From NCBI GenBank assembly GCA_963664655.2, contig OY761554.1:558001-622000 (forward strand): 64,000 nucleotides of DNA, read 5' to 3'. Below, piece by piece: positions 50,441-59,467 of this stretch. A model generated the notes under the pieces. It was not told the origin of the DNA. It made no database searches and worked only from the letters and a program-made list of their open reading frames with translations. The first letter of the stretch is position 1, and every line of letters starts with the position of its first letter. The position numbers and the translations under genes were made by a program. The DNA is from Desulfospira sp963664655 (GTDB lineage Bacteria; Desulfobacterota; Desulfobacteria; Desulfobacterales; Desulfobacteraceae).

Positions 50441-52219
50441 ATGCCCTCTATTTTCAGAAAAGCCGCCCCGGTTCATGCGGGACCTTCAGGAATTCGATTT
50501 TTTCCCTTTCTTTCCTGGATCAGCCAGCTTAATGGGGCCGGTCTTAAGGCAGACCTTCTGGCCGGGCTGACCGGTGCCTTCATTGTGCTTCCCCAAGGGG
50601 TTTCCTTTGCCATGATCGCCGGGCTTCCGGCGGAATACGGTCTTTATGCCGCCATTGTTCCGCCGATTATGGCCGCCCTGTTCGGCTCCTCGAAGCACCT
50701 GGTGTCAGGCCCCACCACGGCCATATCCATTATTGTCTTTTCCACCTTAAGCCCCCTGGCCGAACCCGGGTCAGCCGATTATATAAGGCTTGCCCTGACC
50801 CTGACCTTTATGGCCGGATTCTTCCAGCTCATGTTCGGCATGATCCGGCTGGGTACCCTGATCAACTTTGTTTCCCACTCGGTGATTGTGGGGTTTACCG
50901 CGGGGGCGGCCCTGCTCATCGCCACGTCCCAGCTCAAGCATGCCTTGGGAATCCCCATCCCGGGAGGAACGTCTTTTCTGAGTACCTGGGTGCTGATCTT
51001 TAAATCCGCCGCCCATATCAATCCTTATGAAACAGGGATTGCCCTGGTTTCCCTGGCCTGTGCCGTGGTGTTCAAAATCTTAAGACCCCGGTGGCCGGGG
51101 CTGCTGTTCGCCCTGGTGGCCGGAAGTTTTGTCAGCATCGCCATTAACGCACCGGGCCACGGGGCAAGACTTTTGGGAGAATTGCCCGGCCGGCTTCCCC
51201 CGCTGTCCTGCCCGGATTTTACCATGGACACCTTGGGAATGATGGCCCCGGGGGCGTTGGCTGTGGCCTTCTTAGGCCTGATTGAGGCATTGTCCATTGC
51301 CCGGGCCATCACAGTCCAGTCAGGCCAGCACATCAACGGCAACCAGGAATTTATCGGCCAGGGCCTGTCCAACATGGCCGGCTCCTTTTTTTCAGGATAT
51401 GCCGCCTCCGGCTCCTTTACCCGGTCCGGGGTTAACTATGATGCCGGTGCCGTCACCCCCCTGGCCGCCATTTTTTCGGCCCTGTTTCTGGCCGGCATCA
51501 TCCTGCTTGTCGCCCCGTTGACCGCCTTTCTGCCCTTGTCTGCCATGGGCGGGGTGATTTTGTTTGTGGCCTTTAAACTCATTGATGTGGCCCACATCAA
51601 AGAAATCCTTAAAAGCAGCTGGCCCGACACCATTGTTCTGGGCGTCACCTTTGCGGGCACCCTGTTTTTTCCCATTGAGTTCGCCATTTACACCGGAGTC
51701 TTGCTGTCCCTTGCCATTTACCTGACCCGGACCTCCCATCCCCATGTAACCGTTCTGGCCCCTTCCAAAAATGAACTGGTCAATGCCAAGGAAACCCATT
51801 CGGCCCAATGCCCCCAGACCACCATTATCCAAATCAACGGGTCCTTGTTTTTCGGGGCGGCAAGCCATGTGGCCGAAGCCCTGGAAGAGGTGGACAAGGA
51901 AGATCCGGGCCACCTGATCATCGTGGGCTACGGCATCAATTTTATAGACATTTCCGGGGCCATGGCCCTGGTCCAGGAGGCCGGCCGGCGGCGCAAAATG
52001 GGAAAAAGCCTTTTCCTTTGCCGGATCAACCCGGAAGTGAAAGATTTTCTTTTACACGGGGATTTCATGGCCGATATCGGAAAAGACCACCTTTTCGATA
52101 CAGAGCGCCAGGCCGTTGAAGCCGTGTTCAGCCATCTGGACCCACAGGTCTGCTCAGACTGTTCCCAGAAAGTTTTTGAACAATGCGGCAGCCTGGGCCA
52201 CCCCCTGGCAGCGTCATAG
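50441..52219 (+). CDS. SulP-family anion permease with STAS domain
   Basis: A 592-residue protein. The membrane part (about 30-430) shows SulP signatures: LKADLLAGLTGAFIVLPQGV, GLPAEYGLYAAIVPPIMAAL and FGSSKHLVSGPTTA, then NQEFIGQGLSNMAGSFFSGY. A C-terminal STAS domain (about 460-575) has TTIIQINGSLFFGAASHVAE and GYGINFIDISGAMALVQEA. It probably takes up sulfate or another oxyanion, or bicarbonate. It is the last gene after the kinase and regulator on the same strand. No clear Shine-Dalgarno precedes the ATG. Confidence 0.93.
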   Translation: MPSIFRKAAPVHAGPSGIRFFPFLSWISQLNGAGLKADLLAGLTGAFIVLPQGVSFAMIAGLPAEYGLYAAIVPPIMAALFGSSKHLVSGPTTAISIIVFSTLSPLAEPGSADYIRLALTLTFMAGFFQLMFGMIRLGTLINFVSHSVIVGFTAGAALLIATSQLKHALGIPIPGGTSFLSTWVLIFKSAAHINPYETGIALVSLACAVVFKILRPRWPGLLFALVAGSFVSIAINAPGHGARLLGELPGRLPPLSCPDFTMDTLGMMAPGALAVAFLGLIEALSIARAITVQSGQHINGNQEFIGQGLSNMAGSFFSGYAASGSFTRSGVNYDAGAVTPLAAIFSALFLAGIILLVAPLTAFLPLSAMGGVILFVAFKLIDVAHIKEILKSSWPDTIVLGVTFAGTLFFPIEFAIYTGVLLSLAIYLTRTSHPHVTVLAPSKNELVNAKETHSAQCPQTTIIQINGSLFFGAASHVAEALEEVDKEDPGHLIIVGYGINFIDISGAMALVQEAGRRRKMGKSLFLCRINPEVKDFLLHGDFMADIGKDHLFDTERQAVEAVFSHLDPQVCSDCSQKVFEQCGSLGHPLAAS

Positions 52220-52351
52220 ATACCCCCCCGGATCATTGAACATGCCGTAGTCTATTAAACCTGAAGTGGTTATCCCATAAGTTAAACACACAGGGGGTGA
52301 AGCCCCAGGGCTGTAATTTTTGTGGGCTCGGACGGCCATGCGGCGGGGGGA

Positions 52352-53716
52352 TTAACCGTGTTTGATTATTTTACAAATCCGCATCCGCCATAAAGACGGG
52401 CGGCCCAGGGTCTTCAGCGCATCCCGGGCCTGGCGGACCTGGGCGCAGGAAAGCTTCCGGCCACCATAGAGTTCCAGTTCAAACGCGTTAAGGATCAGGC
52501 AAATCTGGGATTGCACCGGGGAAAAACAAATACAAAGCCGGGCCGCATATTCCGCCGGTGTTTCGCCGGTTCGCTGTTTTACCCCGCTTCTTTTTCCCCA
52601 CAACACCAGGCCCTGGTACACCTGCCCTGCGGTCTGGATCTTTTCAAAAACGGCTGAAAACCAGTTTTTAATCCGCCTGAACCAGGCGGCCGGTCGCCAA
52701 AAAGAAAATGGGAAAAAACTTGGCCGGAAAGCTTTTTCAGGTGACTGCAGGGAAAAAAGATATTGAACAGCCAAATACAGCAGCCAGCCCATTACCAGGA
52801 TCAGCATAAGAATCAGAACACCTGCCAGGCCATATCCGACCAGTATTTCCAGCCACCCGGCGTCCCCGCCGTCCGCAACCGGGTTTGCCCCCGAAGGGGC
52901 CCCATCCCCGGAAAGGGGGGTTCCCCTGGCCTGCATACGACGGGGTGCAAATAAAAATCTGAGGATGGCCACAAGGGGCGGCCCTAAAGGAGAAAGCCCC
53001 TGCTTTAAAAGAGAGTAGCCTGTGCCGGCAAATGAAGCCATCAGCGGTCTGTACAAAAACACCAGGCCGGCCCCCACGGCAAGGATAAGGACTGTGGCCG
53101 TCAGCAGGGGGCCGACCAGTTGAAATCCATTGGAGAATTCCTTTTTGGAACCCGGCGGGCTGCCCGACAAGAACAGCGCCGTTGAACCGGAAAGGAAAAA
53201 CAGAAAAATGGCGTTCAGGGTCAAGGGAGAAGGAAACACGGGGCCTGCCTTGATATGAATCAGCAGCCGGATACACAGCAAGGCAAACAATAAAGAGAAT
53301 CCAGCGTCAAAATGGTTGCAGCAGGCATAATAGGTCCATTTGCGCCGGCCAAGGCGTCTTCCCCTGATCCAGAACAGACCGGTTCCGGTAAAAAAGAGAA
53401 CCGCCTCATACCATTGGACAGGTGTCTGGGGGTAAAACAGGATATCGGCCGACCGGAGGACCAGCCCACACATCAGGCCAAATCCAGACAAGTGGCCCAG
53501 CAGCGGCCATATTCGCCGCCACCCCCTGGCGTTGAAATAAAAGGTCACCAAAACGGCCGCCCCGTAAGCTGCGGTAAAACTCTTTAACGGAAACCCCCGG
53601 CTGGTGGTTGCGACAACGATAAAGTGGGAAAAAGGACACAGCCAGCACAGATCCATAACCGCTCCGAGAAAAACAATGCGGCCGGAAGTTGGGATGGACT
53701 TTTCAGTTGGGCTCAT
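52352..53716 (-). CDS. membrane protein with DUF4129-type C-terminus
   Basis: A 454-residue integral membrane protein with about eight N-terminal and central helices, one further helix near 300-325, and a cytoplasmic C-terminal region carrying QRTGETPAEYAARL, the DUF4129-like motif. In many bacteria MoxR-DUF58 operons end with a transglutaminase that carries DUF4129; here the transglutaminase core is not visible, so the protein may be a shortened variant. It is last in the moxR-DUF58 operon, 3 bases after the DUF58 stop. Role unknown; possibly envelope-related. Confidence 0.75.
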   Translation of the reverse strand: MSPTEKSIPTSGRIVFLGAVMDLCWLCPFSHFIVVATTSRGFPLKSFTAAYGAAVLVTFYFNARGWRRIWPLLGHLSGFGLMCGLVLRSADILFYPQTPVQWYEAVLFFTGTGLFWIRGRRLGRRKWTYYACCNHFDAGFSLLFALLCIRLLIHIKAGPVFPSPLTLNAIFLFFLSGSTALFLSGSPPGSKKEFSNGFQLVGPLLTATVLILAVGAGLVFLYRPLMASFAGTGYSLLKQGLSPLGPPLVAILRFLFAPRRMQARGTPLSGDGAPSGANPVADGGDAGWLEILVGYGLAGVLILMLILVMGWLLYLAVQYLFSLQSPEKAFRPSFFPFSFWRPAAWFRRIKNWFSAVFEKIQTAGQVYQGLVLWGKRSGVKQRTGETPAEYAARLCICFSPVQSQICLILNAFELELYGGRKLSCAQVRQARDALKTLGRPSLWRMRICKIIKHG

Positions 53717-53719
53717 TCT

Positions 53720-54904
53720 TCAGATTCCAAGGCTGTCAAGGGTCCGGACACGGCACGGCACGTTACGGTCTTCCGGTCCGGGGTTTTCCAGGGTTGCCGC
53801 AATGAGCTGGACCGGCATTCTTTTGGGCACCAGGGCGTTTTGAATTTTCAGGGTGCCGGCATCCGGCGTATACACAAGCAAAAGGCAATTGGTCCCCCAA
53901 AGCCCCCCGGCATACTGCTGTAAGGTTTCAAAAAACGGCTTTTTTGAGTTCATCTGCATCCTGGCAAGGGCTTCGAGGATATCCGAAAGGTTCCGGCTGT
54001 TATGGCCTAAGGGGATAAATCCGGTGCCGTTACCGGTGATGCCGGCATTGGTCAGAAAACCGACGGCATTGCCTTTTTGCTCAAAACATACGGCCATACC
54101 GGCTGCCGCTTCAAGCATTTGTTCGAACAGTTCCGGCTGCCGGGCAGAACAGAACCCCTCAACGTCTACGCAGATCAGAATTTTTTCCTGGACAGACGGC
54201 TCGCAGATTTTTTCCTGGAGCTTGCCCATGCGGGCACTGGCTTTCCACTGGATGTGCCGGGCCGGCGTTTCATACCGGTACTCCCGGGTCCCCAGGATAT
54301 AAACGGGATCTCGAACCGGACTTTTTTCACCTGGCATGCCGAAAAAATGCTGTTCCGGCATTGAAAAGGGCCGGATGGTCTTCAATTTAGGAAAAATCAG
54401 CACGGGCGTACCGTGGGAGCGTCTCTTTTTCCGGGGGAAAAAATTAAACAGATCGGATGCCGTGACATAGGGCTCCCCCATCTGCAGGTACCCTCTTTTG
54501 CGAGCGGTCAGTTCCCAGGTAAAGGTGGCTTTCTGATACCACAAAAGAAAACCGGAAGTGGCGGCAGGCGAATCTCCGCTAAAGAAGGCATTATCGAAAA
54601 AGGGAAGGATTTCAACCCTGACCGGAAGCAGCTTTCCATTGGATAGGGTCATGGACAACGCCAGGGTTTCACCGGGAAAAACCTTTGTCCGGTCAATGGT
54701 AAATTCAATATCCAGATTTGAAAAGGCATACCGGCTCCAGATCCAGGCTGATCCAACCATGGCGAACAATAACACCAGAAGAAGGGTCATTTCGTCCTGA
54801 TGATTCAACAAGGCGGCCCCAAGGAAACAAAAGGCAATTAAAAGCACCGGGCGGGAGGTAAAAATACTGGTCAGATGATATGGGGCCTGCCCGTCTTCGG
54901 CCAT
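53720..54904 (-). CDS. DUF58-domain protein
   Basis: A 394-residue protein. Two N-terminal membrane helices (about 17-33 and 35-52) are followed by a beta-sandwich region (about 60-150) and the DUF58 domain with YILGTREYRYETPARHIQWK, AKE-like ASARMGKLQEK, and a VWA-like part with ILICVDVEGFCSARQPELFEQ. It overlaps no gene but sits 9 bases from moxR and 3 bases from the next gene. DUF58 proteins usually act with MoxR ATPases in complex assembly or envelope stress. Function here is not specified. Confidence 0.9.
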   Translation of the reverse strand: MAEDGQAPYHLTSIFTSRPVLLIAFCFLGAALLNHQDEMTLLLVLLFAMVGSAWIWSRYAFSNLDIEFTIDRTKVFPGETLALSMTLSNGKLLPVRVEILPFFDNAFFSGDSPAATSGFLLWYQKATFTWELTARKRGYLQMGEPYVTASDLFNFFPRKKRRSHGTPVLIFPKLKTIRPFSMPEQHFFGMPGEKSPVRDPVYILGTREYRYETPARHIQWKASARMGKLQEKICEPSVQEKILICVDVEGFCSARQPELFEQMLEAAAGMAVCFEQKGNAVGFLTNAGITGNGTGFIPLGHNSRNLSDILEALARMQMNSKKPFFETLQQYAGGLWGTNCLLLVYTPDAGTLKIQNALVPKRMPVQLIAATLENPGPEDRNVPCRVRTLDSLGI

Positions 54905-54912
54905 AACGGCTT

Positions 54913-55854
54913 TTACCCCGCTGCCCTGTCCGGTACCTGGGTCTGGTTAACGATGCCCGACAGGATGTCTATAGCCCGCTCCCCCCTGAGCCGTTCATTT
55001 TCGTTTATGATCAGGCGGTGGGACAGAACCGGTCCTGCCAGGGCCTTGACATCGTCGGGAAGCACAAAGTCGCGGTTTTCCATGGCGGCCCGGGCCTGGG
55101 CAGCGCGCATCAATGCCATGGCCCCCCTGGGGCTGGCACCGTAACGGATCTTGTCATGTTGCCGCGTGGCCGCAACAAGATTTGTAATATATTCCCTGAC
55201 AGCCCCTGAGACGAGGATCTGCTTTCTTGCCTGCTGCATGGCCAAAATCTGTTCCGGTGACGCCACCGGCGATAATCCGGCAAGGGGATCATCAACCTGA
55301 AAGCGCTTTAAAATTTCCATTTCCTCTTCTTTTTTGGGATACCCCATGTCGACTTTGAGCAAAAAACGGTCCAGCTGGGCTTCCGGCAAAGGGAAGGTGC
55401 CTTCCAGTTCAACCGGATTCTGGGTGGCGATGACAAAAAAAGGGTCGGGCAGCGGGTAGGTTTGTCCGTCCACCGTAACCTGGCGTTCTTCCATGCTCTC
55501 CAGAAGGCTGGACTGTGTCCGGGGGATGGTGCGGTTGATTTCATCGGCCAGCAGGATGTTTGTCATTACAGGGCCTTTCTGGAACTGGAAACAGCCCTTG
55601 TGCTGGGCGTAAATATTATACCCGGTAATATCCGATGGCAACAGATCCGGGGTGAACTGGACCCGCCGGTACTGCCCGTCAATGGATTTTGCCAGGGCCC
55701 TGGCCAGCATGGTCTTTCCGACCCCCGGAACATCTTCAAGCAGCACATGGCCCTCAGCCAAAAGCCCGACGATCATCAGCCGGATGCAGGTCGTTTTACC
55801 TACAATGACCCTGGAGATGTTTTTTATTATGTCGTTGCACAGGTCAAAATCCAA
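54913..55854 (-). CDS. MoxR-family AAA+ ATPase
   Basis: A 313-residue ATPase. Walker A: EDVPGVGKTMLARALAKS. Walker B: NILLADEINRTIPRTQSSLL. Sensor 1: FVIATQNPVELEGTFPLPEA. Arg finger region: AQLDRFLLKVDMGYP. Sensor 2 and the lid follow, with GASPRGAMALMRAAQARAAM. These are diagnostic for MoxR proteins, chaperone-like ATPases that often insert cofactors or activate VWA proteins. It is first in the operon with DUF58 and DUF4129 proteins. A 40-bp direct repeat lies just upstream, next to the hipBA insertion. Confidence 0.95.
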   Translation of the reverse strand: MDFDLCNDIIKNISRVIVGKTTCIRLMIVGLLAEGHVLLEDVPGVGKTMLARALAKSIDGQYRRVQFTPDLLPSDITGYNIYAQHKGCFQFQKGPVMTNILLADEINRTIPRTQSSLLESMEERQVTVDGQTYPLPDPFFVIATQNPVELEGTFPLPEAQLDRFLLKVDMGYPKKEEEMEILKRFQVDDPLAGLSPVASPEQILAMQQARKQILVSGAVREYITNLVAATRQHDKIRYGASPRGAMALMRAAQARAAMENRDFVLPDDVKALAGPVLSHRLIINENERLRGERAIDILSGIVNQTQVPDRAAG

Positions 55855-55884
55855 AACAAAAGTTCCTTTACCAGATGCCTATAG

Positions 55885-55924
55885 AAATGGTGCCGTCTTT
55901 CACAAGGCAGCATCCTATCCTCAA
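55885..55924. repeat. 40-bp direct repeat flanking hipBA, left copy
   Basis: Begins AAATGGTGCCGTCTTTCACA and ends TCCTATCCTCAA. It matches 57611-57650 at 37 of 40 bases in direct orientation. The two copies bracket the hipBA genes. Confidence 0.9.
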
Positions 55925-55958
55925 TTGCCGGGCATTTCAATGGGATTCTTTGCGCCTG

Positions 55959-57227
55959 TTATTGGTTTTGAATATGCTTGAAAACCTTTGAAACCCGGAT
56001 GATATCTTTGGATTTAACCCCACATTGTTTGAAATGCGACTCCCAGCCTGAAAAAATATCAGTGATCTGAGATACAATATGTTGTGCAGCGGATGGGGTT
56101 AATCCAAAAGCGGCAACATCGCTCAATGCGTTTTCCAGGGTTGCAGCTCTGCCCTGTTTGCCGACGCCCAGGGCTAAATTGTATGCATGATGTTCAAATC
56201 GGCAGGGGACGATGTCATATGCCGGCGTCAGGGCAATATGGTCACGTTGAACAAAAAAGGCATGATTTTTGGGGTGGTCATCCGTATTTGCACAACAGAT
56301 ATTCACGACCATCCGTCTAAATATCTGTTCTCCCATATTCACGGCCCCATAACGCCGGGATGAATCAGCCATGGATTGATAACTGCCCCAGTCCTGATCT
56401 TCCACCCAGTCATTTAAAGTAAAACCGGAAATCATATGCATCGGTTCTCCAGCCCTGGATTTATCGAATCGCTCAACCAGGAGAATATTTATTCCTTCAT
56501 GCCGGACAATTCTTGTGTGGGCTGCATTCACACCGCATTTGACAGCCAGTGTCATACAGGCATGTTCGATCAACGCTTCATCCCAGGCATCCCCGCGTTT
56601 TGGAAATTTGGCGATCCATTCAATATCATCATGCACCACAAGGGATTTGGGGCGGGCACCGCCGGCCGGACTCAAACTGGGAATAAATATCTGGAACAGG
56701 TCATCAACGGGCAATGAATCTTTGATTCCATCCACCTCGTCATCAGATATTTTGTCCACCATCCGTACATAATCCCCAATGATCTTCAAATTATTTTTTT
56801 GATCCAGCAGTCTGATATTTTCAGGTGCCGCAATGCCCGGCACCGGGCCTGATACCGGATCCGGCCCAAAGGCTAACGCCCCGATTCTATGATGCGGGCC
56901 TAGTAACGTTAACGCTTGAAAATCCGTCAAGGCATCCGGATCACAGCCAAGGACCACAGATAGAACCGTTCGCCCCCACCGATCCGGCGCAGCGTCTTTA
57001 AACGCATTGAATAACGGCTGCCGGGGAATCGTGTTAAACGGACCATCTATCAGGGGAAGCCGAACCGGATCAATGGGTATGGCGTTAGGGCGTAACAAAT
57101 ACCGGTTGCCATAGCGAAATTGACTTCTATTCTCCTGTGGAAAAAATTTCAATATCCCGGCCGGCACATACCCCTGCCCGGCAAGATAAATATAAACCGT
57201 TGTTTGTTGTTCAGAAGTCATATTCAT
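55959..57227 (-). CDS. hipA: HipA-family serine/threonine kinase toxin
   Basis: A 422-residue protein. The N-terminal subdomain (1-110) is HipA-like. The phosphate-loop-like segment SLSPAGGARPKSLV, the catalytic loop NTDDHPKNHAFF and the metal-binding ALTPAYDIVP are all present, so the kinase looks intact. HipA toxins phosphorylate glutamyl-tRNA synthetase or other targets and induce dormancy. It overlaps hipB by 17 bases and is bracketed by 40-bp direct repeats. Whether its target matches E. coli HipA cannot be told. Confidence 0.92.
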   Translation of the reverse strand: MNMTSEQQTTVYIYLAGQGYVPAGILKFFPQENRSQFRYGNRYLLRPNAIPIDPVRLPLIDGPFNTIPRQPLFNAFKDAAPDRWGRTVLSVVLGCDPDALTDFQALTLLGPHHRIGALAFGPDPVSGPVPGIAAPENIRLLDQKNNLKIIGDYVRMVDKISDDEVDGIKDSLPVDDLFQIFIPSLSPAGGARPKSLVVHDDIEWIAKFPKRGDAWDEALIEHACMTLAVKCGVNAAHTRIVRHEGINILLVERFDKSRAGEPMHMISGFTLNDWVEDQDWGSYQSMADSSRRYGAVNMGEQIFRRMVVNICCANTDDHPKNHAFFVQRDHIALTPAYDIVPCRFEHHAYNLALGVGKQGRAATLENALSDVAAFGLTPSAAQHIVSQITDIFSGWESHFKQCGVKSKDIIRVSKVFKHIQNQ

Positions 57228-57555
57228 CGTCGGATTTCTCCGGACGAACCCTTGTTTTCATATTCGCACGGGATAAAGACAGGCCTAATTTGTCATCTTC
57301 AGGTTTGGCTAAAATTTTTATGGCCTCATCCAATTGCAATACCCATAAAGTATGGCCTATCAACCCAAAGGACACCCCAGGATCCCCATTTTCGATTCGT
57401 CGAATCGTATTTCGGTCCACACCGATTAAATCTGCCAGATACTGTTGGGTAAACGCTCTGTTCACCCGGGCAAGCTTTATGTTCCTGCCGACATGCGCCA
57501 GGCTCTCTTTTACCTTCTCCGGTAACTGCCATATATGTTTGCTTTGTTTGCTCAT
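57211..57555 (-). CDS. hipB: HipB-like HTH antitoxin
   Basis: The start at ATG 57555 gives 114 residues. The open frame continues upstream, but no better signal is seen. A Cro/C1-type HTH (about 22-75) has NIKLARVNRAFTQQYLADLI, ending with DRNTIRRIENG. The acidic tail (EKSDDEYDF) is typical of antitoxins. It should neutralise HipA and repress its own operon, with palindromes near 57560-57600 or further upstream as candidate operators. Confidence 0.85.
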   Translation of the reverse strand: MSKQSKHIWQLPEKVKESLAHVGRNIKLARVNRAFTQQYLADLIGVDRNTIRRIENGDPGVSFGLIGHTLWVLQLDEAIKILAKPEDDKLGLSLSRANMKTRVRPEKSDDEYDF

Positions 57556-57610
57556 GCTGCATATTAACATCATTAAATCAATTAATGCAATCTTTATACA
57601 GCAATGCATA

Positions 57611-57650
57611 AAATGGTGCCGTCTTTCACAAGGCTGTCTCCTATCCTCAA
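57611..57650. repeat. 40-bp direct repeat flanking hipBA, right copy
   Basis: The partner of 55885-55924 in the same orientation, 37 of 40 identical. It lies just upstream of the hipB gene. Confidence 0.9.
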
Positions 57651-57691
57651 AGGCAGGCTACACCATCAGATATGGATGAATTTATAATGTC

Positions 57692-57710
57692 ATAATCAAG
57701 GTTTGACCCC
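57692..57710. repeat. 19-bp repeat, left boundary of a two-gene cassette
   Basis: ATAATCAAGGTTTGACCCC. Its exact inverse lies at 59309-59327 and a further direct copy at 59403-59421. The first pair brackets the two secreted-protein genes. Confidence 0.85.
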
Positions 57711-57724
57711 GAACGCGTGACCCC

Positions 57725-57742
57725 GAACGTTCGCGAACGTTC
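57725..57742. promoter_or_regulatory. perfect 18-bp palindrome
   Basis: GAACGTTCGCGAACGTTC, with another GAACGTT beside it at 57744-57750, upstream of the lipoprotein gene. A candidate operator. Confidence 0.45.
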
Positions 57743-57946
57743 CGAACGTTAATTTCTACTTATTTTTCATGCGTTGGTTGACAAAAAGGAAGCTCCTATC
57801 TTACATTGGATTTAATGTTTGACTGCCAATCAACCTTATGCATCTTGGAAATTGAACTGGTAAGGAAACCACAAGGGCCTTTCATGCCGTAGGTTTTCGC
57901 AGAGGAAGCAGTACAGGATTCGCCTTCCAAACTCAAGGAGGATTTT

Positions 57947-58531
57947 ATGGGAAAAAGAATGATTTCCGTTGCGCTGATTTTTTTTATCGGATTATCGCTT
58001 ACGGGGTGTCCTAAACAGTCAAGCACATCGACAGCCACGAAAAGCGTGCTGGAAAGTCAGATCAAAAGCATTAAACAGATGCTGACCGAGATTAAGGCGG
58101 AAATTGCCAAGCACCAAAACAATATCGAGAATATGAGAAACATACTGAGAAACGCTCAGCAAACCGGCACGACACCAGACGTCGGCGGCTTAAAAGAGTA
58201 TGCCAATGCCGCCGGGGAACGGACCCCAGCTTACCACCAGGCGCCGCCCTGGAAGCAGGATCTGATCGATAAATTTGAAAATATGCACGTGTTTAATGCG
58301 ATTGATGCTGCCGCCCTGGGTGCCGCGACAACTGATGGTAATGTTGAGGAAGTATATATTAAGGTTGAGATTAGGCGGACCAGCAGGTTTATCAGAATGC
58401 TTGAAGTGCTGGCGACACGGCAGGGAGAAACCCTGGCACAGGCCGAAGCAGACCTTCAGCGCATTAACGAAGCGGCCGCCCCGTCTCACACAACGACTGC
58501 TAACGAGGGATTAAGCGATGGCGGATATTAA
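57947..58531 (+). CDS. lipoprotein with coiled-coil region, unknown
   Basis: A 194-residue protein with a lipobox (SLTGC, cleavage before Cys about 22) and an AAGGAGG Shine-Dalgarno. A coiled-coil stretch covers about residues 32-70 (VLESQIKSIKQMLTEIKAE) and a second helical part about 135-180. No family is recognised. It is likely anchored in the envelope. It lies at the left of a two-gene cassette bracketed by 19-bp inverted repeats, and probably shares a transcript with the following secreted protein. Confidence 0.7.
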   Translation: MGKRMISVALIFFIGLSLTGCPKQSSTSTATKSVLESQIKSIKQMLTEIKAEIAKHQNNIENMRNILRNAQQTGTTPDVGGLKEYANAAGERTPAYHQAPPWKQDLIDKFENMHVFNAIDAAALGAATTDGNVEEVYIKVEIRRTSRFIRMLEVLATRQGETLAQAEADLQRINEAAAPSHTTTANEGLSDGGY

Positions 58532-58655
58532 GGCACATCTTGCGGGCTCATGGCATAACCGGTTGACCAGAGGCTGGAAAAGGCACCTGGACTTCGCCGC
58601 CGGATGGGTTTTCGCTATCCGCCCACGATTAAATCATTTTCAAAGCGAGGGGAAT

Positions 58656-59288
58656 ATGAAGGGCTTTAAGGTCTTGATCCTGTTGATGTGTATCGCCGTT
58701 ACGGCCATACCGGGTGTGAAGGCCGAACCCGGATGGCAGATGCAGTCGATTGCTGACTTTAACGTTGCATTTTGCCGGAAAGCGGACGCCTCCGGCCTCA
58801 GCGTATACTTTACCCCTTCGGGCGCGGTCTGGGTGTGCGTGATATTGCCGGAAGGAACGGAAAAACTTGATCTTTCCCGGCCCATAGAGGTGCGGGTGGA
58901 TCAAAGCCAAGCCTTTTTAAGCTCACAAGATGCTTTGCAGCCTGAGCAGACGGCGGTGGCCTGGCAGATTAAAGAACCGGGAAGCGATGTCATCTACGGA
59001 TCACTTCTGGATCGCCTGATGAAAGGCAGTTTTGCCCATGTAAGCAGCCATGTCGCCGGCGGGCACAGGGTTAACATGACAATTCCGCTTAAAGGGTCGA
59101 GGCCTGCCATTGAGAGCCTGTTGTCCATGAGGATGAAGAACCCGTTTTCCAATGTTCCGCCGGCTAATGTTCCTGCTACTGATGTTTCTCCTCCTGCCAA
59201 TATTTCTCCACCGACTGCTAATCCCGTTGTTCCCCCTAATGCTTCTCGTGTTCGCCGCATGCCAAGGGCGGGGAGTCTGGTCAACTAA
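58656..59288 (+). CDS. secreted protein with Pro-rich tail, unknown
   Basis: The ATG at 58656 is chosen because GAGGGGA precedes it and the product opens with a signal peptide (FKVLILLMCIAVTAIPGVKA). An in-frame ATG at 58518 would bury the signal sequence. Length 210 residues. The core (about 25-160) is beta-rich with two Cys (FCRKADASG and WVCVILPEG) that may form a disulfide. The C-terminus is a Pro/Asn-rich low-complexity tail (PPANVPATDVSPPANISPP) and ends with a basic RVRRMPRAG. No family recognised. It pairs with the upstream lipoprotein. Confidence 0.7.
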   Translation: MKGFKVLILLMCIAVTAIPGVKAEPGWQMQSIADFNVAFCRKADASGLSVYFTPSGAVWVCVILPEGTEKLDLSRPIEVRVDQSQAFLSSQDALQPEQTAVAWQIKEPGSDVIYGSLLDRLMKGSFAHVSSHVAGGHRVNMTIPLKGSRPAIESLLSMRMKNPFSNVPPANVPATDVSPPANISPPTANPVVPPNASRVRRMPRAGSLVN

Positions 59289-59308
59289 CGGATTGTTCCC
59301 TAATAGGA

Positions 59309-59421
59309 GGGGTCAAACCTTGATTATAGCATTATGCGCCGACATGAATGATAAATGGGGCGATTACGGATCGCATACATATGCTGCCAATGCCAAAGGG
59401 CAATAATCAAGGTTTGACCCC
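59309..59421. repeat. 113-bp element with perfect 19-bp terminal inverted repeats
   Basis: GGGGTCAAACCTTGATTAT at the left and ATAATCAAGGTTTGACCCC at the right enclose about 75 bases. MITE-like size and structure. The right side is followed by further TTTGACCCC/TTCCCTTTT repeats up to about 59466. Confidence 0.8.
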
Positions 59422-59467
59422 TTCCCTTTTATGACCCCTTCCCTTTTAGGTTTGACCCCTTCCCTTC

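Noticed and set aside
58518..58655. Upstream start for the secreted protein at 58656-59288
   Set aside because: It would put 46 residues before a clear signal peptide, and the ATG at 58656 has a strong GAGGGGA.
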